From: Dehalococcoidia bacterium
GTDB taxonomy: Bacteria > Chloroflexota > Dehalococcoidia > Dehalococcoidales > W498
NCBI GenBank assembly: GCA_030608125.1
Contig: JAUWEU010000061.1
Coordinates: forward strand, 1 to 5,199
Direction of reading: 5' to 3'
DNA: 5,199 nt
Shown here: piece after piece, positions 1-4,757 of the stretch
How positions within the stretch are numbered: position 1 is the stretch's first letter
How the letters are laid out: each line of letters starts with the position of its first letter
The notes under the pieces: model-generated
The model's database searches: none
The model's input: only the letters and a program-made list of their open reading frames with translations
Told to the model about the DNA's origin: nothing
Translations under genes and position numbers: made by a program

Positions 1-5
1 AATAT

Positions 6-33
6 ACATTATAGCATATATATGCTATAATGT
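6..33. promoter_or_regulatory. Perfect 28-bp palindrome with an extended -10 box on each strand
   Basis: The half-site ACATTATAGCATAT (6-19) is followed directly by its exact reverse complement (20-33), giving 14-bp arms with no spacer. Each strand therefore carries TGCTATAAT, a consensus -10 hexamer with the extended TGn element. On the minus strand the -10 (13-8) sits 17 bp from TGGACA (36-31), a 5/6 match to the -35 consensus, so a strong sigma70-type promoter appears to read leftward out of the window. On the plus strand TATACA (3-8) lies 17 bp before TATAAT (26-31), a weaker 4/6 match. A dyad covering the -10 boxes is the usual geometry of a repressor operator. No regulator is visible here, so the operator reading is inference. 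Confidence 0.55.
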
Positions 34-109
34 CCAAGATAAATAACTATTGTTTATAACCTTACCCTATCCGTCCCTCAAATCGGTGCTCAAGCACCAC
101 AACAAAGCA

Positions 110-138
110 GCTTCTCTAAGTTTAGAGTAAGCATTTTT
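110..138 (+). terminator. Hairpin plus T run, possibly a bidirectional terminator
   Basis: GCTTCTCTAA (110-119) pairs with TTAGAGTAAGC (122-132) through one bulged T, giving a roughly 10-bp stem with a very short loop that would open in RNA. It is followed on the plus strand by ATTTTTGC, a five-T run at 134-138. Read on the minus strand, the same hairpin lies about 40 bp past the nuclease stop codon and is followed by the T-rich but imperfect TGCTTTGTTG. It may therefore end the minus-strand gene cluster as well. A second small hairpin, GGTGC-TCAA-GCACC, lies at 85-98. Confidence 0.4.
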
Positions 139-172
139 GCACTGTGTTATATGAAGTGGCGGTCTCTTCACT

Positions 173-850
173 TTATAGCCTTGAAATATTTTTTAATTGG
201 CTGAGATAGCTGCACCATCGACAGGTTGGGGAAGGATTTGGAGGTTCACCAGATTCAAGCAGACCTAATGCTTCTGCTATGAAACCCAAGAATGCCTGTT
301 CATCCTTCTTTATTTCAATCCAATGGATTTCGGCATCATAGGAAAGCCATTCAATATTTGGTTGGCTAACTTTTGAGGGATAGAAATATAATAAACCCAT
401 CACTGTAACAGGGGATAGGCTCAATGTACTTGGGGCAGGATGTTCCAAAGCATAGGCGTATGCGTGTAGCTGCCGACTATAAAGCTCATGGTACTCCTCA
501 TTTGGATTACCAGTCTTAAAATCTATGACACCGTAAGTTCCATCATCCAACTGAACAACGATGTCAAATCTACCACTAATAAAACAGGTGTCATTATGAC
601 CCGGCAATTGGATAGATTCTGATTTAATATATCTTTCACTATAATTCACAGTGCCGGGTGGTAGCTCAACGTGCAAGTCCCTTGTATGTTTGCCATTATA
701 ATAGTTCTTTAAGAGCCCTGCAATTTTGCTAAAAATCGAGGGCAGAGGAATAGATGGTTGAGAAATATTATGAACTGCCTTTAGGTAATAACACCGTTTA
801 CAGCGCTCGTATAGGAACGTAAAATCGGATGGACTCAATTTATGATTCAT
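173..850 (-). CDS. PD-(D/E)XK nuclease family protein, Cas4/RecB-like
   Basis: This 225-residue protein looks like a single-domain nuclease of the RecB/Cas4 branch of the PD-(D/E)XK superfamily. Motifs in order: LSPSDFTFL near the N-terminus (5-13), CKRCYYLK with C17 and C20, GRFD with D96, then DFKTG with D110 and K112 (the metal and catalytic core), and QLHAY (127-131), the Q-xxx-Y motif of this branch. CRWC (C210, C213) closes the protein. Cas4 and AddB usually hold an Fe-S cluster with one N-terminal and three C-terminal cysteines; here the split is two and two, so cluster binding is only an inference. The ATG at 850 is set by a strong ribosome site 8 bp upstream. It is the last gene of the cluster, 29 bp behind the Memo-AMMECR1 gene. 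Sampled lines are about 35-38% GC against about 50% in that neighbour. No CRISPR array or other cas gene is present, so I do not call it Cas4. The substrate is unknown. Confidence 0.82.
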   Translation of the reverse strand: MNHKLSPSDFTFLYERCKRCYYLKAVHNISQPSIPLPSIFSKIAGLLKNYYNGKHTRDLHVELPPGTVNYSERYIKSESIQLPGHNDTCFISGRFDIVVQLDDGTYGVIDFKTGNPNEEYHELYSRQLHAYAYALEHPAPSTLSLSPVTVMGLLYFYPSKVSQPNIEWLSYDAEIHWIEIKKDEQAFLGFIAEALGLLESGEPPNPSPTCRWCSYLSQLKNISRL

Positions 851-858
851 TTTTTAAA

Positions 859-866
859 CCTCCTCC
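859..866 (-). promoter_or_regulatory. Strong ribosome binding site of the nuclease gene
   Basis: The minus strand reads GGAGGAGG, 8 bases before the ATG at 850. It lies within the 29-bp gap after the Memo-AMMECR1 stop codon. A near-perfect site so close behind the preceding gene suggests translation from the same mRNA. Confidence 0.75.
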
Positions 867-879
867 AATCTATCCTCCA

Positions 880-2187
880 TCATTTATACCTCTTCACCTC
901 AAAGCGGTAGAGCTTTATCGGTTCGTCGGGGGCTATGCCTGCTTTCTGGCGGCAGATGTCAATCTGAAAGTCCACAGTGCCTACTCCCTCAAGGTCAGGG
1001 AGCAATAAGCCCTTCCTGAACCCAGCCTCTACGATAACCCCATATTTCTTGGGGTCTAGCTGGTCTTGGCTGTCAATAGGCTCAGGAGCAGTTAGGACAT
1101 CCACGCTGTAGCTAAGGTCTTTAAGCTCATTGGGGGCGATGGCTGGGAAGCGGGGGTCTCTGGTAGCTGAGTTGATGGCATTGTTGACAATTTCCTCAGC
1201 CACATTCTTCTCGGTCGGTTCAATGGTGCCGATGCAGCCTCGTAGCTCGCCAAACTTATGAATAGAAACAAAGACACCAGTCCTCCCCCTCATCTCGGGG
1301 GTAAGCTCTTCTGGCTGGGGGGTCTTACCCTCCTTAACAAAGCTCTCTACCGTCTTCTTGGCTAATCTGGCTATTGAGTGCATCGCCGTTATTATTACCC
1401 CGGCATAGCCGACGACAGCGGAATAATCGCCGGTGGTATCTCCGCTGGTTTGGTATCTAACCAGTTCTGCCCCGGTTGCCCCTAGTTCCTTGGCGGCAGA
1501 GATAAGGCTGACTGCCGGTGCATAGCCACACATTGATATATCCAGTTCATCAATCCGTCTTAACAGTTCATCCTCATTCAAATCCAGTATGGCTTCTATG
1601 GCTTGCATGTCCTTCCTCTGAGCCGATTCCTGTGGCTCATAGTGGGTCATATCGCTTGAGGCTATAATTACCACTTCCTTATTTGAGTCCTTAATGGCTT
1701 TAGCTATTTCCCTGCCGATTTCCTTATAAATAGCGCCGCTAGAGTAGGCGAGTATGATGGGCACTATACGAATATCTGGCTTGAAATACTGTAAAAATGG
1801 TATTTGAACCTCAATGGAGTGTTCGTATTGATGTGCCGCATAATCTTCCTGTAAGTAGCTGGAGGTGGCTAAAATCCGCTTGCCCAGTTCTGAGTCAATC
1901 TCTACCTCGCCCAGGGGTGTTTTCCACACGCCCTCGGTCATGATACTGCAAGGTTTCCCCATACCAGTATGGTTAGGACCCATGATGATGAAGGTATCCT
2001 TGAACTTAATTTTAGATATAACGGCACCGGCTACCCATCCCGAATAGATATATCCGGCATGGGGTGAAACCAGACCGATTACCTCTTCTTTTGCTGCCTT
2101 CTCATCAACCATGCCCTCAATCATTGCCTTCAGTTGGGAAGGGGATGCTGGATAAAATTGCCCTGACACCACTGGATTCCTAATCAT
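880..2187 (-). CDS. AmmeMemoRadiSam system Memo-AMMECR1 fusion protein (systems B and A)
   Basis: This 435-residue cytoplasmic protein joins two conserved domains. Residues 1-265 are a Memo domain: VVSGQFYP (6-13), [10 protein letters not shown] with H43, GPNHTG with H73, EHSIE with H123, SSDMTHYE with D179 and H182, and C220 in MCGYAPA. H43, H73 and C220 match in order the His, His and Cys reported as metal ligands in human MEMO1, so metal binding is likely. The fold resembles class III extradiol dioxygenases, but no such activity is shown for Memo. Residues from about 268 to 433 are an AMMECR1 domain with the hallmark LRGCIGT (315-321) and RDPRFPAI (343-350). Elsewhere the domains are often separate proteins encoded together with a radical SAM enzyme; the joint function is not established. 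The ATG overlaps the TAA of the upstream radical SAM gene, and the start gives a canonical Memo N-terminus ([13 protein letters not shown]). Confidence 0.93.
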   Translation of the reverse strand: MIRNPVVSGQFYPASPSQLKAMIEGMVDEKAAKEEVIGLVSPHAGYIYSGWVAGAVISKIKFKDTFIIMGPNHTGMGKPCSIMTEGVWKTPLGEVEIDSELGKRILATSSYLQEDYAAHQYEHSIEVQIPFLQYFKPDIRIVPIILAYSSGAIYKEIGREIAKAIKDSNKEVVIIASSDMTHYEPQESAQRKDMQAIEAILDLNEDELLRRIDELDISMCGYAPAVSLISAAKELGATGAELVRYQTSGDTTGDYSAVVGYAGVIITAMHSIARLAKKTVESFVKEGKTPQPEELTPEMRGRTGVFVSIHKFGELRGCIGTIEPTEKNVAEEIVNNAINSATRDPRFPAIAPNELKDLSYSVDVLTAPEPIDSQDQLDPKKYGVIVEAGFRKGLLLPDLEGVGTVDFQIDICRQKAGIAPDEPIKLYRFEVKRYK

Positions 2188-2199
2188 TATGACCTCCTC
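2187..2199 (-). promoter_or_regulatory. TAATG gene overlap with internal ribosome site
   Basis: The minus strand reads AGAGGAGGTCATAATG. The TAA stop of the radical SAM gene and the ATG of the Memo-AMMECR1 gene share one A at 2187. The Shine-Dalgarno core AGGAGGT (2198-2192) lies inside the last codons of the upstream gene, 4 bases from the ATG. This is the standard layout for translational coupling and supports equal production of the two proteins. Confidence 0.85.
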
Positions 2200-3224
2200 T
2201 TTGACTCAGGTGTCCTAAAGTTAAGTTCTGCCCCACAGAATTTACACCTTGAATCCTCCACACCTATTACCTTAGTTTGATAGCCGAACCTCTGTACCAA
2301 AAGCTTACCACAGGAATAGCAGAAGGTATTCTCGCTCTTGTGTCCAGGGACATTGCCAGCATAAACAAATTTAAGACCAGCTTTTTGTCCGATATTATAG
2401 GCGTGCTCAAGGGTGGATATAGGGGTTGGGGGTAGGTGCATTAGATGGTGATGAGGATAGAATCTGGTTACATGCCACGGTGTTAGCTCACCCAACTCAT
2501 CTCGTATCCAGTGAGCAATGCCCTCAAGCTGCTGGTCATCATCATTCATAGTAGGTATGATATTGGTAACAACCTCAACATGCATATTCCACTTCACTTT
2601 AGCCCGTTGGGCAACCTCAAGTATTCCTCGCCAGCGAATCACCTTTGCCAGCTTCTGGTAAAAGGAGTCAGTGAAGCCCTTAACATCAACACGCCACGCA
2701 TCCAGATAGGGTCCGATAGTATCCAGTGCCTCAGGGGTCAGGTAGCCATTGGTTACATAGACGGTATACAGGTTATTCTCTTTAGCCAGCCTGGCTGAGT
2801 CCAGGGTATATTCAAACCAGATGCTGGGCTCATTGTATGTCCAGGCAATGCCCTGGCAATGGTAGCGTTTAGCCAGTTCTACAGCCTCTTGAGGCTGGAT
2901 TTCCTGAGAACCAAGCCACGGCTCATTTGCCACAGGGCAGGAAATTTCCCAGTTCTGGCAGTGCTGACAATGAAAGTTGCAGCCCCAGCCACCAAGGGAG
3001 AAGACCTGACTTGCCGGGAAGAAGTGGAATAGGGGTTTCTTTTCAATAGGGTCAACAACTACTGAAGATGCCGCAGCATAGTTCAGGTTATATAGGGTTC
3101 CGCCTCTATTCTGATACACACGGCAAACGCCAAACTTACCCTCACCTATAGTGCAGCGCCATTGGCAAACATTACACCGCACCCTGGAGTTGGGCAGCTT
3201 CTCATAGAGCATTGCCTCATACAT
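2187..3224 (-). CDS. AmmeMemoRadiSam system radical SAM enzyme
   Basis: This 345-residue enzyme resembles pyruvate formate-lyase activating enzymes. The radical SAM motif Cx3Cx2C is GCNFHCQHC with C82, C86 and C89, which should hold a 4Fe-4S cluster that cleaves S-adenosylmethionine. Other family marks are [12 protein letters not shown] (128-139), VYVTNGY (155-161), DVKGF (180-184) and [10 protein letters not shown] (219-228). Two further cysteine groups look like metal sites: C17, C20, C24 and C34 near the N-terminus, and C302, C305, C327 and C330 near the C-terminus (CYSC...CKFC, zinc-ribbon-like). No glycyl radical enzyme is nearby, so a true activase role is unlikely; the partners are probably the Memo and AMMECR1 domains encoded next door. 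The substrate is unknown. The ATG at 3224 has AGAGG 6 bp upstream; the next in-frame ATG (3212) has no usable site. It is first in its cluster. Confidence 0.92.
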   Translation of the reverse strand: MYEAMLYEKLPNSRVRCNVCQWRCTIGEGKFGVCRVYQNRGGTLYNLNYAAASSVVVDPIEKKPLFHFFPASQVFSLGGWGCNFHCQHCQNWEISCPVANEPWLGSQEIQPQEAVELAKRYHCQGIAWTYNEPSIWFEYTLDSARLAKENNLYTVYVTNGYLTPEALDTIGPYLDAWRVDVKGFTDSFYQKLAKVIRWRGILEVAQRAKVKWNMHVEVVTNIIPTMNDDDQQLEGIAHWIRDELGELTPWHVTRFYPHHHLMHLPPTPISTLEHAYNIGQKAGLKFVYAGNVPGHKSENTFCYSCGKLLVQRFGYQTKVIGVEDSRCKFCGAELNFRTPESKRRS

Positions 3225-3242
3225 AATTAGCCTCTTAACTTA

Positions 3243-3293
3243 ATTATATCACTCAACTACTGGCAATTATAGCCCGTAGTTAGCCCCTCTTAA
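3243..3293 (-). promoter_or_regulatory. Candidate promoters of the AmmeMemoRadiSam cluster
   Basis: Two consensus -10 boxes precede the radical SAM gene on the minus strand. The upstream one, TATAAT at 3271-3266, has TTAAGA (4/6 match) 16 bp away at 3293-3288; it would give a leader of about 35 bases. The downstream one is an extended -10, TGATATAAT at 3251-3243, with no convincing -35 box; it would give a leader of only about 12 bases that still includes the AGAGG ribosome site. Both are predictions from sequence match alone, and either or both could be used. Confidence 0.45.
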
Positions 3294-3348
3294 ACGCCCT
3301 GCAAATTCGGTTGCTCCTCAAGGGCGGGAATTTGCTATAAAGAGAGGC
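3283..3348. repeat. Nested, mutually exclusive inverted repeats between the transporter and the cluster
   Basis: The outer arms GCCCCTCTT (3283-3291) and AAGAGAGGC (3340-3348) match at 8 of 9 positions. Inside, GCAAATTC (3301-3308) pairs perfectly with GAATTTGC (3328-3335). A third pair, CGCCCT (3295-3300) and AGGGCG (3321-3326), crosses the second, so the two inner stems cannot both form easily. No T run follows on either strand, which argues against a simple terminator. The left end of the element overlaps the -35 box of the cluster promoter at 3293-3288. It may be an operator region, an attenuator-like switch of an upstream transcript, or a decayed small mobile repeat. Confidence 0.45.
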
Positions 3349-3463
3349 AATTCCATCTTCCTCTATAGAGAAGGTGAATACAAGGGGGAGGTTACCTAAT
3401 AGGAATTAGAAGGGATGCATAAATAAAAATCGTAGCGAGAGGTTGATAAGCTATGAATCCTCT

Positions 3464-4372
3464 TCAGGTTAGATAGATAATAGCTATACCGCCGACAATC
3501 ATAATAATAGCGATGAGCCGTAGCGCCAGCATTACCTTGCCCGGCTGCCACTCTAGAAACATTGGTGAGACACGGCTAAGGATAAGAGCATATATAACTA
3601 CAAATATGGGGCGGCTACCGACAATAGTGGAGACCAGGGATACCGGTCCCCTCTCCATCGCCCAGAATAGCAGCACTGCCCCCACCACTGCCAGGGTCTC
3701 ATTAGAAGCAACTAGGGTCATGACTGATTTCCGCTGTTTTATATTGCCCAGCTCTTTGATAATATGAGGGCGCACTGAAATAAGCAGGAAAATCCCAGAC
3801 ATACAGAACGAGGTAATCCAGTACATATTCCCGAAGGAAATGTAGGCTAGAGCATATTTGGCAGCTACATCTGCCATCGCCATAAGCAGGCTGGAGCCGA
3901 CAAGAAGGAAGAATGACCTACCCAGCCAGGTAGCCGCGCCACCTAGGTTCCATCTAGCCGAGACCATTACCGCCCCAGCTACCACAATAATTATGGCTAT
4001 CCACTCCAGGTAACCGAGGGTCTCTCCCAAAAGCAGAACCGCCATAATAGCTACGAAGATAGGATAAGTGTAGACCACTGGTATAACCCGGGACACCTCC
4101 TCCCTTTTCAAGGTATAGAGCATGATGGTAAGGGCTGTAGTTCGGAGTACCCCAGAGGCTAATGCCACCATTAACACCCAGATGCCAACCCCTTCAGGGA
4201 GGGGAAATAGGTAAAATAGTACTAAACCATAAACTAAAACAACGAAGCCTACCGGCAGCAGGAAAGCCCGCAGGCTTGGCATTCGCCTGGAAATGAGGTG
4301 GCTATCAATAATGTTCACCACTCCAAGGACAGCGGCGCCTAATACAGCGATACTAACCCAATCATCTGGCAT
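3464..4372 (-). CDS. EamA/DMT-superfamily transporter
   Basis: This inner-membrane protein of about 302 residues has roughly ten hydrophobic segments and two EamA repeats. Numbered from a GTG at 4378, the first repeat spans about 5-142 and ends in SRVIPVVYTYPIFVAIMAVL, LLGETLGYLEW and a glycine-containing helix. The second spans about 150-302, with GSRPIFVVIYALIL in the matching place. This proline-containing helix plus a final GG-type helix is typical of the drug/metabolite transporter superfamily. The length fits (family about 300). Members export amino acids, drugs or other metabolites, and the substrate cannot be read from the sequence. I chose the ATG at 4372. A GTG two codons upstream (4378), directly after an in-frame TGA, is possible, and neither has a good ribosome site. 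It is on the same strand as the AmmeMemoRadiSam cluster but 239 bp away with a promoter between, so it is probably a separate unit. Confidence 0.87.
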   Translation of the reverse strand: MPDDWVSIAVLGAAVLGVVNIIDSHLISRRMPSLRAFLLPVGFVVLVYGLVLFYLFPLPEGVGIWVLMVALASGVLRTTALTIMLYTLKREEVSRVIPVVYTYPIFVAIMAVLLLGETLGYLEWIAIIIVVAGAVMVSARWNLGGAATWLGRSFFLLVGSSLLMAMADVAAKYALAYISFGNMYWITSFCMSGIFLLISVRPHIIKELGNIKQRKSVMTLVASNETLAVVGAVLLFWAMERGPVSLVSTIVGSRPIFVVIYALILSRVSPMFLEWQPGKVMLALRLIAIIMIVGGIAIIYLT

Positions 4373-4398
4373 CAGCACTCACTTCGGTAAAAATAATC

Positions 4399-4426
4399 AT
4401 AATAGTTTACACTATAAGAGTCTTAA
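4399..4426 (-). promoter_or_regulatory. Candidate promoter and operator-like dyad of the transporter gene
   Basis: On the minus strand TTAAGA (4426-4421, 4/6) and TATTAT (4404-4399, 5/6) are separated by 16 bp, which would start RNA about 20 bases before the ATG at 4372. The spacer and the edge of the -10 box hold the inverted repeat ATAGT-TTAC-ACTAT (4402-4415), the position where a small repressor or activator site would sit. Both are inferred from sequence only. Confidence 0.35.
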
Positions 4427-4516
4427 GGCAAAATCCCAGCTCTACCTTGAATACCACTTTAATCTAACGCCAATTGCAAAGTGTGTACTGATATTTGGTA
4501 TCACCCTCACCCCCTT

Positions 4517-4626
4517 TATCCCCCCGTCATTGCGAGGAGCGTGAGCGACGAAGCAATCTCCAGGAATGCCCGCCACTGAGATTGCCACGCCTTCGGCTCG
4601 CAATGACAAGAAGAGGGGGAAGGATA
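4517..4626. repeat. REP/MITE-like imperfect palindrome of the GTCATTGCGAG type
   Basis: The core runs from GTCATTGCGAG (4526-4536) to its exact reverse complement CTCGCAATGAC (4597-4607). An inner pair, GCAATCTC (4553-4560) and GAGATTGC (4578-4585), closes around a 17-base loop; the segments between differ in length and sequence. Flanking bases extend the dyad: TATCCCCCC (4517-4525) can pair with GGGGGAAGGATA (4615-4626) apart from a bulged AA. Elements that begin and end like this are known as dispersed intergenic repeats in several bacteria. It encodes no protein, so if mobile it would depend on a transposase elsewhere. It sits between the divergent starts of the transporter and coaE, so read-through RNA would fold strongly. 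Confidence 0.75.
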
Positions 4627-4653
4627 TTAAAAAGAGGGGCTAGCGCCCCTCTT
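4627..4653 (-). terminator. GC-rich hairpin with a minus-strand T run
   Basis: AAGAGGGGC (4632-4640) and GCCCCTCTT (4645-4653) form a perfect 9-bp stem around the four-base loop TAGC. On the minus strand the stem is followed by TTTAATATCC, which together with the two closing T residues makes a run of five, so it has the form of a rho-independent terminator for leftward transcription. No minus-strand gene is visible to its right, because coaE is on the plus strand. It may block antisense RNA from reaching the transporter promoter, or it may just be part of the repeat cluster. Confidence 0.5.
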
Positions 4654-4678
4654 AAACACCCTTGACATTTAGTCATTC

Positions 4679-4757
4679 TTCACAAGGGGCGATTGTTGGA
4701 TAAAAGGCATGAAGCCTCCCTTGACTGGCTGGCTACCAGTAGCTAGACTGGTGAGTA
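4679..4757 (+). promoter_or_regulatory. coaE leader: weak promoters and a hairpin over the ribosome site
   Basis: Two weak promoters can be drawn: TTCACA (4679-4684) with TAAAAG (4701-4706) at 16 bp, and TTGACT (4721-4726) with TAGACT (4744-4749) at 17 bp. The second would start RNA almost at the ATG. ACCAGT (4735-4740) and ACTGGT (4747-4752) form a 6-bp stem that covers part of the probable ribosome site GGTGAG (4750-4755). A competing stem, GCTA-CCAG-TAGC (4732-4743), would free it. The rest of the region from 4379 to 4757 is accounted for by the transporter promoter, the repeat and the hairpin described separately; 4427-4516 shows only a small dyad, TGATA-TTTGG-TATCA (4489-4503). Confidence 0.25.

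Noticed and set aside
173..850. Calling the nuclease Cas4 of a CRISPR system
   Set aside because: No repeat-spacer array and no cas1, cas2 or effector gene in the window, and the cysteine layout differs from standard Cas4.
2187..3224. Pyruvate formate-lyase activating enzyme
   Set aside because: The similarity is real, but the flanking cysteine groups and the Memo-AMMECR1 neighbour fit the AmmeMemoRadiSam family, and no glycyl radical enzyme is nearby.
3295..3335. H-type pseudoknot from the two crossing stems
   Set aside because: The connecting loops would be 0 and 1 base long, which cannot span the stems; alternative hairpins are more plausible.
3423..3466. Rho-independent terminator right after the transporter stop
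   Set aside because: AGAGG and CCTCT can pair on the minus strand, but the loop is large and the T run begins about 8 bases too late.
1092..3767. Open frames at 1092-1277 (minus) and 1865-2047, 2511-2798 and 3513-3767 (plus)
   Set aside because: All lie wholly inside well-supported genes in another frame, with no ribosome site or family resemblance.
4293..4544. Plus-strand frame across the transporter start and the repeat
   Set aside because: It is antisense to the transporter, ends inside the repeat, and the translation resembles no protein family.
4662..4667. Perfect TTGACA as a -35 box for coaE
   Set aside because: No acceptable -10 box lies 15-19 bp downstream; the bases there are AAGGGGC-like.
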